Source: Bacteroidota bacterium (GTDB lineage: Bacteria > Bacteroidota > Bacteroidia > Palsa-965). Taken from it: a DNA stretch of 64,000 nt. The stretch covers positions 1-64,000 of the forward strand of contig JACQAM010000018.1 of assembly GCA_016194975.1 (NCBI GenBank), read 5' to 3'. Positions 26,684 through 35,128 of this stretch are shown here, one piece after another. The position numbers and the translations under genes are program-made. The first letter of the stretch is position 1; every line of letters begins with the position of its first letter. The notes below the pieces were generated by a model that was given only the letters and a program-made list of their open reading frames with translations, searched no databases and had not been told where the DNA came from.

Positions 26684-27698
26684 TGAAAGAATTAACTGGT
26701 TTCGCGAGCAGGGAATCCCGGTTCTGTTCTTTGCGATCGTGCTTTTCCTGGTCATACTTTCCGATCCCGACAAACCTGCTGCACCAACTCCTGCAGCTGT
26801 TGAAAACGATAGCGGATTCTATGTGCGCAATGTAAAGATCCCTCCTCTTTTTTTCTGCGGCGAAAAAGTTCCCATCGAAGATTCTGAAGTAAGAAAAAGA
26901 ATTACAAAACAATTACTCGCTTATACATTCGATCAGCCCTCCACACTTTACCTGAATAAAAAAGCGGCGAGATGGTTCCCGGTAATGGAACCCATCCTGA
27001 AAAAAAACGGCGTGCCGGAAGATTTTATTTACGTGGCCATTCTCGAAAGTGGGCTCATCAATTCTCCCGATCAACCGAAGGCCGGAGGATTCTGGCAATT
27101 GCAAATTCCCGTAGCGCAATCGTACGGACTCATCATCAACGATCATATTGACGAGCGATTCAATATTGAAAAGTCGACTGATGCTGCATGCAAATGTTTC
27201 AAGGACGCTTACAAACATTATGGCAACTGGACCCTGGCTGCGGCGGCTTATGATCTTGGTATTGGAGGACTCGACAAACAGATCGACAAACAGGATAAAC
27301 GCGATTATTACAAACTGAAACTTTCGGAAGAAACTTCAGATTATGTTTTCCGTTTGCTCGCATTCAAAGAACTCATTACACATCCTGAACTTTATGGTTA
27401 TACCATTTCGAAAAGACAACTTTATTCCCCGCTCATCTGTAAAAAAATTGAAGTAGATTCTTCCATTCCTGATCTTCCAAAATTTGCTTCGGACAATGGA
27501 ACAGATCTCGTAACGCTCAAATGGATGAACCCGTGGATCAGCAGCGACAGTACACTAATCGATGATGAAGGAACGAAATTATGGATCAGTATTCCGCCAA
27601 AAGGAATGAAAATTTACGGAATGAATAATGACATCCGCAAGAATGAAGATTCAGTGCTGATCGATTCTGCGTGGAGAGATACTACCGGTACGAAGTGA
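26664..27698 (+). CDS. Lytic transglycosylase (SLT family)
   Basis: 344 residues with an N-terminal membrane anchor (GIPVLFFAIVLFLVILS). The goose-type lysozyme-like SLT domain has FIYVAILESGLIN with the catalytic glutamate (about residue 127), GGFWQLQIPVAQSYGL (the GLWQ/MQI region) and WTLAAAAYDLGIGGLDK (the A.AYN.G motif with D for N). The C-terminus is LysM-linked-like but no LysM is clear. It cleaves peptidoglycan at the MurNAc-GlcNAc bond. The start overlaps the preceding gene by 20 bp. Confidence 0.88.
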   Translation: MGTDRNNERINWFREQGIPVLFFAIVLFLVILSDPDKPAAPTPAAVENDSGFYVRNVKIPPLFFCGEKVPIEDSEVRKRITKQLLAYTFDQPSTLYLNKKAARWFPVMEPILKKNGVPEDFIYVAILESGLINSPDQPKAGGFWQLQIPVAQSYGLIINDHIDERFNIEKSTDAACKCFKDAYKHYGNWTLAAAAYDLGIGGLDKQIDKQDKRDYYKLKLSEETSDYVFRLLAFKELITHPELYGYTISKRQLYSPLICKKIEVDSSIPDLPKFASDNGTDLVTLKWMNPWISSDSTLIDDEGTKLWISIPPKGMKIYGMNNDIRKNEDSVLIDSAWRDTTGTK

Positions 27699-27757
27699 CC
27701 ACTCCTGTTTTTTTCCGGATGAATGCGGAATTTTATCAGCGAGAAACTGAATTTCAT

Positions 27758-27765
27758 TATCTTTG
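27758..27765 (+). promoter_or_regulatory. -7 promoter box TATCTTTG for the 27813 gene
   Basis: Perfect TAnnTTTG match 47 bases before the ATG at 27813. A terminator-like hairpin (27774-27807) lies between it and the gene. Confidence 0.6.
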
Positions 27766-27773
27766 ATCAACAT

Positions 27774-27807
27774 CCCGTCAAGGCACTGCCGCGATGGGCT
27801 TTTTTTT
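27774..27807 (+). terminator. Terminator-like hairpin with eight T, in the predicted leader of the 27813 gene
   Basis: Outer stem CCCGTC (27774-27779) with GATGGG (27793-27798), inner stem GGC-ACT-GCC, then CTTTTTTTT. It may end transcription of the lytic transglycosylase gene. Since the -7 box at 27758-27765 is upstream of it, it would also lie in the leader of the TPR gene and could attenuate it. Confidence 0.6.
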
Positions 27808-27812
27808 AAAAC

Positions 27813-28814
27813 ATGAAAAATATTTTCTTCCTTTTCGTTTTTTCATTGCTCGTTTATTCCTGCGGAAATGATTCGGGTAAAACAACAAATGATTCTTTGA
27901 AACCGAACGATTCTGTTTCGCTGATCAATGAACAGATCCGGAAGGATCCGGCAAACCTCGATCTGTATGTGAAACGATCTCGGCTTGAAATGAACCGCAA
28001 ACAATTCGGGCCTGCACTCGATGATATGAATCGCGTGATAGCAGTGGACAGCAACAAGGCAGAATATCTTATTGCTGCTGCCGATATAAATTTTTTCACG
28101 ATGCATACATTGCGCGCCGACTCATTGCTCAGCCGCGCGGTACGGCTCCATCCTGATAATGTGGATTGCTTATTGAAATTGGCAACGATGGATCATTATC
28201 TCACAAAGTATGATGATGAATTGAAATTGCTCGATGCAGCTTTGCACGTGGATGTGCACAACTCACAGGTTTATTACATGAAGGGAATGATGTTCAAGGA
28301 ACGTCATGATACAATGAAAGCCATTTCCAGTTTTCAGACGGCGGTTGAACAGGATCCTGATCATTACAATGCGTTCATGCAACTCGGACTTTTATTTTCC
28401 ACAAAAAAAGATCCGTTGGCAGAACAATATTTCATGAATGCAATATCGCTCAACCCGAACAGCGAGGAAGCGATCTATGCACTCGCACTTTTTTACCAGC
28501 AGGAAGAGAACTGGAATCGCGCAATAGAAACCTACACCACTTTATTGAAAATAAATCCGCATCACTTCGATGCACATTACAATCTCGGGATCATTGACGT
28601 GGTGAATCTGAAAATGACGGATGACGGAATGAAATATTTCAACCTGGCCATTGAAGATAATCCTAAAGAACCACGCGGCTATTACGGACGAGGATATTGT
28701 TACGAAGTGAAAGGCGATGTAACCAACGCAGAAGCAGATTACCGGATGGCGCTCAAGCAGGATCCGAATTACGACAAAGCAACTTTTGCGCTGAATAAAT
28801 TATTGGGACAATAA
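27813..28814 (+). CDS. TPR-repeat lipoprotein
   Basis: 333 residues. A signal with lipobox-like VYSCGND (Cys about 17) is followed by about eight tetratricopeptide repeats. Units can be seen as LYVKRSRLEMNRKQFGPALDD, VYYMKGMMFKERHDTMKAI, YNAFMQLGLLFSTK, AIYALALFYQQEENWNRAIETY, and HFDAHYNLGIIDV. It is likely an outer- or inner-membrane anchored adaptor facing the periplasm. No enzyme domain is present. The partner is not known. Confidence 0.88.
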   Translation: MKNIFFLFVFSLLVYSCGNDSGKTTNDSLKPNDSVSLINEQIRKDPANLDLYVKRSRLEMNRKQFGPALDDMNRVIAVDSNKAEYLIAAADINFFTMHTLRADSLLSRAVRLHPDNVDCLLKLATMDHYLTKYDDELKLLDAALHVDVHNSQVYYMKGMMFKERHDTMKAISSFQTAVEQDPDHYNAFMQLGLLFSTKKDPLAEQYFMNAISLNPNSEEAIYALALFYQQEENWNRAIETYTTLLKINPHHFDAHYNLGIIDVVNLKMTDDGMKYFNLAIEDNPKEPRGYYGRGYCYEVKGDVTNAEADYRMALKQDPNYDKATFALNKLLGQ

Positions 28815-28964
28815 AAATTCAATGATTCAATAATTGATTCTGAACTTTTTCAACTCGGACATTTCTGCGGGGTTCATAGAAATGAATTCACAGGGACTTA
28901 CTCATGAATTTTGTTTCTCAAAAAAAATAAAATAATTTCGTTTTCATAACTATCGGGATGAATT

Positions 28965-29408
28965 TCAAATGCTTCCCACCGCAAGAAGTCCGATCATCAC
29001 AATGAGAAAATAGCCGGTAAGTGAAACGGCTCCCCCGTATTCTTTTGAAATTCTCTGGCCGGTGAGCAGCATCAGCAAAGTGAGTGCACAACAAACCAAA
29101 CCCACTTTCAGATAAAATTCATCGTGATACCAGAAACACCATGCACTTCCGAAAACAGAAATTCCGCCAGAAAATAATTCCAGCAACATGATGAATGGAA
29201 CAAGTACAGGGATCATGCTCTTGAAAAATGTTTTCTCAAATTGTTTGCTCATCCATGAAATATTCCCCTTTCTGTCCGTCAGCTTGTCGAGCCCCGACTG
29301 AATGAACGTGATGGAAATAAAAAATGCGCAGAGAATGGAAACAGTGAGAAACGCAAGTTCCTGCCCGGCCCAACCGTGATAAGAATGGATGTATGGTGGC
29401 AAATGCAT
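28965..29408 (-). CDS. DoxX-like membrane protein
   Basis: 147 residues with four hydrophobic segments (LAFLTVSILCAFFISITFIQSG; IPVLVPFIMLLELFSGGISVFG; VGLVCCALTLLMLLTG; GYFLIVMIGLLAVG). The pattern F..SGLDKL.DRKG with a glutamate in the third segment (LLELFSGG) is that of DoxX-like quinone-interacting proteins of Bacteroidota. The exact role is unknown. It stands alone. The 28815-28964 gap downstream contains only short phrases (attcaatgattcaataattg) and an ATCGGGAT half-site. Confidence 0.7.
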   Translation of the reverse strand: MHLPPYIHSYHGWAGQELAFLTVSILCAFFISITFIQSGLDKLTDRKGNISWMSKQFEKTFFKSMIPVLVPFIMLLELFSGGISVFGSAWCFWYHDEFYLKVGLVCCALTLLMLLTGQRISKEYGGAVSLTGYFLIVMIGLLAVGSI

Positions 29409-29739
29409 CTTAGCTATTGAAGTAAAAGTACAATTTTAAAGCATGATCAGTTTTTCATACTACGGTTCACAAATTTATCAGTTGCTTTTTCTTTGTGCCT
29501 TAGTGGCTGTCTAAAATTCAGTCGGCCACAAAGACTCAAAGATTAATACAGAATAATTTAACTGATAAGCTTACGATTATTCTCCTGCACAATTTACAGA
29601 AATGGGGTACACTACATTTTTACATTCAACAAAAGTTATTTAGATAAAAAAAGGGGCTCACTCAAACGGCTTGATAAAAAACTGTAGTTCTACAACTTTA
29701 ATCTCCCGTCTCAACTCTTATCTCTATTTTTACGATCCT
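29409..29739. other. 331-bp intergenic gap between divergent genes
   Basis: No gene or RNA is recognised. The gap holds one copy of the 'ctttgtgcc..ggc' inverted repeat (29491-29541) and, at its right end, a near-consensus -7 box TATTTTTA (29725-29732) seven bases before the ATG at 29740. Confidence 0.6.
29491..29541. repeat. Dispersed inverted repeat CTTTGTGCCTTAGTGGC / GCCACAAAGACTCAAAG
   Basis: Arms 29491-29507 and 29525-29541 are close inverses around a 17-base spacer. Same family as 7118-7182, 10109-10163 and 56666-56727. Confidence 0.7.
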
Positions 29740-30891
29740 ATGCCATACACCAGCAAACACGAAGTACACATTCTCCTCGGTTGCGCAGATGCGCGCGATC
29801 TTTCGCAGATTCAGATTGATGCTATCCGCCATGTATCTGCAGAGTGGAGAGCGAAAGGAATTGATGTGGATTATCATACCATTCGCGCAGCAGGATCTTT
29901 TGTTACGCCCGATGTGGTGATGGATATTAAACGCACTATTGAAAATGAATTGCGCCAGTCGCATGATGTGCATCGCCCCGTTCGTTTTTATGTGCACATA
30001 CAAAGTCATGGGCATCTTACGGAAGATTCGAGCAAAGAATATATTTCTCACGTGCACGATCTTCATCTCGTAGATGGTTCACCTCTGAATTGCGGAATGC
30101 TTCACGCTTCATCACTCGGAATTGAACTCGAACAATTATTACTCGAAGAACAACCGGAAGTGATTATTGCCGGACAGAAAATAAAAATTGACGACGACAG
30201 CAAGATCCGTTCGTTGCTCAACACTGTTTACAATCACGATGGTTATCTTGCCGGCGACTGGATCAAGAGCATCGATCTCCTGCGCACACATCCGCGCAAC
30301 CAGCGCACCATGCTCGAGCGCGCAATCAAGAACGATCCTGAATTAAAAAATCTTGACATACGCATCACCGCCGGAATACAGGATTATTCCATTCACGCAC
30401 TCATTCGTGTTGATGGTGGAGATCCTGTTGCGCCCTGGTGGGATGAAGTGCAGCATTACGTTCGCCATCACGGAAACAACGAACGTTTGAAAAAAGAAAC
30501 ATTATTGCGCCAGGCAGAAAAACAAAAACCGCTTGCCGGATTACTTTGCATGTCTGATCCGAGAATGTCGTCGCGCATTGCTGCAGCGCAATATTATTTA
30601 GCATTGAAAGATATTTCTACCGGCGCCGATTATATGCCGAATACAGTTTTCAATATTTCAGGAAGTAATTTTGATATTCCGCTTACACCTTTCGGCCCGT
30701 ACGTGATCGCAGGATTTTATTTCAGCGTACATTATTTAAAACTCACCGACCAGATGGTGATGGGTTATGATCCGCAACAAACCAACCGCATTCTGGCGAA
30801 GATCGAACATGACCCACTGATGAATCTCATTGTAAAAAAATACAAGGTGAATTTAATTCCGGTGAACCAGGTGGATGTGACGTCTCAGTAA
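29740..30891 (+). CDS. Uncharacterised protein, possible tandem beta-carbonic-anhydrase-like fold
   Basis: 383 residues from the ATG at 29740; an upstream TTG (29671) would add a tail lacking sense. The N-terminal half reads VHILLGCADARD (Cys15-x-Asp17-x-Arg19, the exact C-x-D-x-R of beta-carbonic anhydrases), IRAAGSFVT (compare R-N-A-G-N), and RFYVHIQSHGHL where the enzymes have GH-x-x-CG. A second half repeats the order more weakly: AGLLCMSDPR, VFNISGSNF, and LTDQMVMGYD. The usual H-x-x-C zinc pair is not intact. No signal peptide. I do not recognise a named family; carbonic anhydrase activity should not be assumed. Short-leader promoter TATTTTTA at 29725-29732. Confidence 0.75.
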   Translation: MPYTSKHEVHILLGCADARDLSQIQIDAIRHVSAEWRAKGIDVDYHTIRAAGSFVTPDVVMDIKRTIENELRQSHDVHRPVRFYVHIQSHGHLTEDSSKEYISHVHDLHLVDGSPLNCGMLHASSLGIELEQLLLEEQPEVIIAGQKIKIDDDSKIRSLLNTVYNHDGYLAGDWIKSIDLLRTHPRNQRTMLERAIKNDPELKNLDIRITAGIQDYSIHALIRVDGGDPVAPWWDEVQHYVRHHGNNERLKKETLLRQAEKQKPLAGLLCMSDPRMSSRIAAAQYYLALKDISTGADYMPNTVFNISGSNFDIPLTPFGPYVIAGFYFSVHYLKLTDQMVMGYDPQQTNRILAKIEHDPLMNLIVKKYKVNLIPVNQVDVTSQ

Positions 30892-30953
30892 ATCAGAGAT
30901 TCGAAATTTGAGATTTAAAACTGCAAAGAGTTGATGAGAATATTTTGCTGCAC

Positions 30954-31424
30954 TTATTTTGAATCAGGAAACTTTCGGAACAACTTCGGAGTAATTCCGA
31001 ATACGATCAGCGACAATCCGCAAAGAGAAGTAATTATTATTGGAATTGCGCCGGCCATTGTAAGATAGATCGACGGTGCCCAGAAAACAAAAGTGAGTAC
31101 GATACTTGTGAATAGTGCGAAAAAGATCATCAGTATTCCAATAACTATATGCAAGATTCTCCATCCAATATTTTTCGGATTGATAAAATTTCTTATAGTT
31201 AATAGAGCAAATAATGGCATTAATACACTCATCAGGAACAGAGAAACTCCGTACCAATGTCCATCCCCGATTAGCACTGCTACGTTTTTATAATAATCAG
31301 TGAACACAAAATCTCTCCATTGATTTTCCGGATCGGGAATATGAATGATAGGGAAGAAGAAACAAATGACATCTGCAATAATTAATACCAACATCACTGA
31401 AGTATGAAATTGCTTACTCTTCAT
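30954..31424 (-). CDS. Small multi-pass membrane protein, unknown
   Basis: 156 residues with four hydrophobic segments (VMLVLIIADVICFFFPII; GVSLFLMSVLMPLFALLTI; ILHIVIGILMIFFALFTSIVLTF; IPIIITSLCGLSLIVFG). No family recognised. It lies 11 bp behind another membrane protein gene on the same strand and is probably co-transcribed. The short gap after it contains the phrase agattcgaaatttgagattt. Confidence 0.7.
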   Translation of the reverse strand: MKSKQFHTSVMLVLIIADVICFFFPIIHIPDPENQWRDFVFTDYYKNVAVLIGDGHWYGVSLFLMSVLMPLFALLTIRNFINPKNIGWRILHIVIGILMIFFALFTSIVLTFVFWAPSIYLTMAGAIPIIITSLCGLSLIVFGITPKLFRKFPDSK

Positions 31425-31435
31425 TTCAATTGCTA

Positions 31436-31951
31436 TTAATCACGCTCATCGAAAAACTGCGCCCACTTTCCGTTCGGATTTCCGAGTACCACAAAAAGAT
31501 AAACAGCGATCACAATATTCTGTACAAATAAAATATCTCCCCCGATTGCCAATTCTGTTTTGTGCACGTCTTCATAAAAATTTCCATTCTGGTAAGTAGC
31601 AATATAATAACAGTAAGGCGCGCCAAGAAAAAGTAAAAGCGCTTCGAGCTGAAGAAATGTACGCGCCGGAAATGAAAAAGGGCGTTTCAGGTTGAACGAT
31701 TCCCATACAATGAAAAAAGGCATGAGCATGAAAAATAATAACGCTGCAATTCCACCTGGATGGCCATTAAAACCAATAGCGACAGAACTGCTTACCACCT
31801 GATTTTTTTTTACGAGATGGCTGGTCGTCGGTGTGTCGCCTTCGTAATGGCCGGAAAGAATATCTTTTCTTACAGGAATGAAAATAAGGCCTATCATCCA
31901 GAGAAAAGTCAGTAGTAGGAGAATTCTCCGGCGGAGTAAAGAAATTTTCAT
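31436..31951 (-). CDS. Multi-pass membrane protein, unknown
   Basis: 171 residues from the ATG at 31951; the longer form from 32014 would overlap the upstream gene and starts with a non-hydrophobic tail. Segments are LLLLTFLWMIGLIFIP, IAALLFFMLMPFFIVW, TFLQLEALLLFLGAPYCYYI, and IVIAVYLFVVLG. No family recognised. It lies in a three-gene same-strand run with 11-bp gaps. Confidence 0.7.
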   Translation of the reverse strand: MKISLLRRRILLLLTFLWMIGLIFIPVRKDILSGHYEGDTPTTSHLVKKNQVVSSSVAIGFNGHPGGIAALLFFMLMPFFIVWESFNLKRPFSFPARTFLQLEALLLFLGAPYCYYIATYQNGNFYEDVHKTELAIGGDILFVQNIVIAVYLFVVLGNPNGKWAQFFDERD

Positions 31952-31962
31952 CTGGAAAATTA

Positions 31963-32451
31963 TCAGAGAACAAGCATTCTGGAATGCCAACTCATTTTTA
32001 CCGGCACCTCCCACTTCGTTTGCATTTCTCCTTTTGTAGAAATCAGATTATTGAAAACGATCGTATCTCCATTCAATTCTTTTTTTTCCATCAGTTGTTC
32101 GAACACATGAAGCTTAACGGTTTGAATACGATTTGTTTTATCGCGATAAGCCACCAGCATCCTATCGAATAAATTCAATCTGTAATCTTTTTCGATCTGC
32201 TGAACAAAGCGAACTGAATTGTCGATCCCGCATCCACTCGCACTTGCTGCTTGTTCATCTGCAGCCACAACTATAAAACGATTATACAACACATCGAAAG
32301 TTGCCATCATAAGATTTCCGTGCGAGGTCCAGTCGAGCAAAAACATATTTGCTTTCTGCTTCATCTCCGAAACTTCAGCATCGGTAATATCCCGATCACT
32401 CTGGTAGATCCAGACTCGGGAGTGAGCGGGCATTTGAGAAAAAGGTACCAT
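31963..32451 (-). CDS. Conserved Bacteroidota protein (often mis-annotated 'ABC transporter ATPase')
   Basis: 162 residues from the ATG at 32451, giving MVPFSQMPAHSRVWIYQSDR, which matches the usual beginning of this family. Other family marks are LLDWTSHGNLMMATFDVLYNRFIV, DEQAASASGCGIDNSVRFVQQIE, and LNLFDRMLVAY. There is no Walker A or ABC signature, so the transporter label given to homologues is not supported. Cytoplasmic. Function unknown. It leads a run of three genes. Confidence 0.8.
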   Translation of the reverse strand: MVPFSQMPAHSRVWIYQSDRDITDAEVSEMKQKANMFLLDWTSHGNLMMATFDVLYNRFIVVAADEQAASASGCGIDNSVRFVQQIEKDYRLNLFDRMLVAYRDKTNRIQTVKLHVFEQLMEKKELNGDTIVFNNLISTKGEMQTKWEVPVKMSWHSRMLVL

Positions 32452-32477
32452 AGTGAAAAAAATAAATCTCAAATTCC

Positions 32478-32536
32478 AAAAACCAGTGCGTCGGTCACTG
32501 CGAACAAAGTGAAGCAGTCTTGAGCGCTGGCTTTTG
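32478..32536. repeat. Dispersed 'gtcattgcgaa..gaagcaatct'-type palindrome, terminator-like
   Basis: GGTCACTGCGAACAAAG followed by GTGAAGCAGTCTTGAG forms an inner stem (ACTGC 32497-32501 with GCAGT 32514-32518). It is enclosed by CCAGTGC (32483-32489) and GCGCTGG (32524-32530) flanked by A and T runs. The inner phrase is very like the intergenic GTCATTGCGAG..GAAGCAATC repeats known in many bacteria. It lies between the desaturase gene and the 32451 gene, both minus strand, and would fold in their transcript. Confidence 0.65.
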
Positions 32537-32549
32537 AAAATTTTTTATT

Positions 32550-33641
32550 TTATCCTCTTCCGAATTCGCGGAGAAGACGCGTGTGCGACACGAGCGCGCC
32601 TATGAATGTGCGCTTGGAGATGTAAGGATAATTAAATTCTTCTGCGGTTTGTTTTACGATCGGAGAGATCTTTTTATAATGAATGTGGCTCACCGATGGA
32701 AAAAGATGATGCTCCACCTGGTAATTCAATCCACCAACATACCACGAGAGCAACCAGTTTTTCGGCGCAAAATTCGCAGTCGTGAAAAGCTGGTGAACGG
32801 CCCAGTCATTTTCCATATTTCCACTTGCATCCGGTTTCGGATAAGAAGTCTCTTCGATCACATGTGCGGGCTGGAAAACCATGGCAAGAATTAATCCACA
32901 GGTGAAATGCATGGACAAAAATCCAATGAGAAATTCCCACCATGAAATATTCATAACGTACAATGGAAGTACCACTACCCATGCATAATAAAAAACTTTA
33001 CTTGCGGTGAGAATGAAAAGCTGCATGGCGTAAGATTTTTTCGCGGCTTTCACAAGTCCACGTTTATTATAACGACTCAATTGCTGAAAATCTTTTGTCG
33101 TGATCCACATCAGCGTCATCATTCCGTAAAAGAACCATGCATACAGATATTGAAAGCGATGGATCTTTCTGTACGGCGCGTGCGGAGAAAAACGAAGGAA
33201 TCCGAGCGGGGCAATATCTTCATCATGTCCTTCGATGTTCGTGAAAGTGTGATGCAACATATTGTGCTGGATCTGCCAGTTCAGATAATGTCCGCCGATG
33301 AAATTCATCGAGAACGACATCACTCTGTTCAGCACTTTATTATTGGAATAACTTCCGTGATTCGCATCGTGCATCACTGATAAGCCAACTCCCGCCATTC
33401 CTGCTCCCATAGCAATGCTCAGCAAAAGCAATCCCCACCAAACAGAAACCACGCCGAAGATCATGAGAAAATAAGGGGCGAGAAAGAAGCCAAGCATCAG
33501 GAAAGTTTTCATCAAAATTCGAAAACCGCCGGTGCGTTTGATCTCGTTCGATTTGAAATAGGTGTCGACGCGCGATTGAAGCGTCTGTAAAAATTGCCGC
33601 TGCTTATTCGCGTACCTGATTCTTACTTTTTCTGTGCTCAT
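32550..33641 (-). CDS. Membrane fatty acid desaturase (front-end/acyl-lipid type)
   Basis: 363 residues from the ATG at 33641. The three histidine boxes that bind the di-iron centre are present in order: HDANHGS, QIQHNMLHHTFTN (HNxLHH), and QVEHHLFPSVSHIHY (the Q/H-x-x-HH box of front-end desaturases). There are four membrane segments (FLMLGFFLAPYFLMIFGVVSVWWGLLLLSIAMGAGMAG; KVFYYAWVVVLPLYVM). No fused cytochrome b5. It introduces a double bond into membrane acyl chains for fluidity control. A separate ferredoxin or cytochrome donor would be needed. Confidence 0.93.
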   Translation of the reverse strand: MSTEKVRIRYANKQRQFLQTLQSRVDTYFKSNEIKRTGGFRILMKTFLMLGFFLAPYFLMIFGVVSVWWGLLLLSIAMGAGMAGVGLSVMHDANHGSYSNNKVLNRVMSFSMNFIGGHYLNWQIQHNMLHHTFTNIEGHDEDIAPLGFLRFSPHAPYRKIHRFQYLYAWFFYGMMTLMWITTKDFQQLSRYNKRGLVKAAKKSYAMQLFILTASKVFYYAWVVVLPLYVMNISWWEFLIGFLSMHFTCGLILAMVFQPAHVIEETSYPKPDASGNMENDWAVHQLFTTANFAPKNWLLSWYVGGLNYQVEHHLFPSVSHIHYKKISPIVKQTAEEFNYPYISKRTFIGALVSHTRLLREFGRG

Positions 33642-33851
33642 ACTTTTTTGATTTGTGAGAGGGGGTATGCGCAATAATTTCCGCAAAGTTCGCATTTATT
33701 CCGGAACGATTGCCCAATGAAAGTGAGGTTACTAACAGGATAAGACTTAAAAAATACTAAAAAGTCAGATTTCAATGTAAAAATGCAGGATTTCGGATAA
33801 AATATGCCAAGTTTTAATCCCAAAACTATTGACCGGAATTTCTCTTAAAGC

Positions 33852-34649
33852 TCATTCGCCCCGAATACTCGAGGCAATCAACTCCGCGACGTCCATCACT
33901 TTTGTTTTTTCTTCTTTGTTGAAATGCTTCACCCCGTCTGTCATCATCGTCATGCAAAACGGGCAACCCACCGCGATCACATCAGGGTTCAATTGCAATG
34001 CTTCTTCGGTCCGCTCCACGTTTACTTCTTTATTTCCTTTTTCCGCTTCTTTGAACATTTGCGCTCCGCCTGCACCACAACATAAACCTTTTTCCCTGCT
34101 GCGTTTCATTTCTGCCAATTCCACATCGAGTTTCTGAATTACGGAACGTGGCGCTTCATAAATATTATTTCCTCTGCCGAGATAACAGGGATCGTGAAAA
34201 GTAATTTTCTTCCCTTTGAAAATTCCACCCTGCACTTTTAATTTTCCGGAATCAATAAGTTGCTGAACTAATTGCGTATGATGAATGACTTCGAATTTTC
34301 CGCCGAGTTCCGGATATTCATTCTTAAGCGTGTTGAAACAATGCGGACAGCCGGTGACAATTTTTTTCACCTGGTAATTATTCAGCACCGTAATATTATT
34401 CATGGCCTGCATCTGGAAAAGAAATTCATTTCCTGCGCGCTTCGCGGGATCGCCTGTACACGCTTCTTCGGTTCCGAGCACAGCGAATTTAATTCCCACG
34501 TGATTTAAAATTCCAACAATTGCTTTCGTGACCTTTTTTGCGCGATCGTCAAAACTTCCCATACATCCCACCCAGAATAATATTTCCGGAACTTCACCTT
34601 TCGCAGTGAGTTCTGCCATTGTGGGAACATGTAATTTTTCGTTGTTCAT
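33852..34649 (-). CDS. CCG-domain (Fe-S) protein, HdrB/GlpC-like electron-transfer subunit
   Basis: 265 residues with two cysteine-rich CCG domains: VGCMGSFDDRAKKV, EEACTGDPAKR, VTGCPHCFNTLKNEYPELGG, then FHDPCYLGRGNNIYEAPR, GLCCGAGGAQMF and VGCPFCMTMM. This is the pattern of HdrB-type subunits and of LutA/GlpC partners. It would bind an unusual 4Fe-4S centre. Its usual partner, a membrane HdrC/D-like ferredoxin protein, is at 35511-36836, with two unrelated genes between. It is cytoplasmic and probably passes electrons to quinone. The donor is not known. Confidence 0.88.
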   Translation of the reverse strand: MNNEKLHVPTMAELTAKGEVPEILFWVGCMGSFDDRAKKVTKAIVGILNHVGIKFAVLGTEEACTGDPAKRAGNEFLFQMQAMNNITVLNNYQVKKIVTGCPHCFNTLKNEYPELGGKFEVIHHTQLVQQLIDSGKLKVQGGIFKGKKITFHDPCYLGRGNNIYEAPRSVIQKLDVELAEMKRSREKGLCCGAGGAQMFKEAEKGNKEVNVERTEEALQLNPDVIAVGCPFCMTMMTDGVKHFNKEEKTKVMDVAELIASSIRGE

Positions 34650-34704
34650 ATTCTCTATTCGTGTGCCAGCCGGGAACGCCGCTTATTTAAAAGATTTATA
34701 CAGA

Positions 34705-35124
34705 TCAGGATTTAAAAACCTGTATCGTTGCTTCGCGTTCTATGAGGTCGGTGAATTTTCCATCGAAACGTGTAGCACGCACCATGTGATTATCTATCCA
34801 GTGATAATTTCCTCCGCGTGGTTTTCCCATGAGTAATCCGTGCCAGCGAAAACCATTTTTCAGCAACCATTCTTCGGTGATGTCGCGGTGTTCTTCGGTG
34901 CGCGAAGTGAAGAACGTGATGATGTGTCCTTCATCGTACCATTTATTTACCGTCTCCAGCGCCTGCGGGTAAACTTCCGCATCGTGCATTCTCCACGGTT
35001 CTTCATTGGGAATATCATCGCAGATCGTCCCATCAATATCGATGAGAAAATTTTTGATGTTCGCGGGAAGAACCGGGGATATTTTTTTTCCGTTCTCTTC
35101 GATGTTAATCAGTTCGTTATTCAT
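34705..35124 (-). CDS. HAD-superfamily phosphatase-like protein
   Basis: 139 residues. The HAD nucleophile motif I FLIDIDGTICDD (Asp-x-Asp, about 26-37), motif II TFFTSRTEEHRDIT, and a conserved lysine MGKPRGGNYHWIDNH fit a small polynucleotide-kinase/LNS2-like HAD with no large cap. Homologues in Bacteroidota are sometimes named phosphoheptose isomerase, which the sequence does not support. Substrate unknown. Four bases follow the upstream gene, so it is in the same transcription unit. Confidence 0.8.
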   Translation of the reverse strand: MNNELINIEENGKKISPVLPANIKNFLIDIDGTICDDIPNEEPWRMHDAEVYPQALETVNKWYDEGHIITFFTSRTEEHRDITEEWLLKNGFRWHGLLMGKPRGGNYHWIDNHMVRATRFDGKFTDLIEREATIQVFKS

Positions 35125-35128
35125 CCAG

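Noticed and set aside
31963-32451. ABC transporter ATPase label for this gene
   Set aside because: No Walker A, Walker B or LSGGQ signature is present; the family name in databases appears to be a mislabel.
34705-35124. Phosphoheptose isomerase label for this gene
   Set aside because: The DIDGT motif and overall pattern are of a small HAD protein, not of the SIS fold of GmhA.
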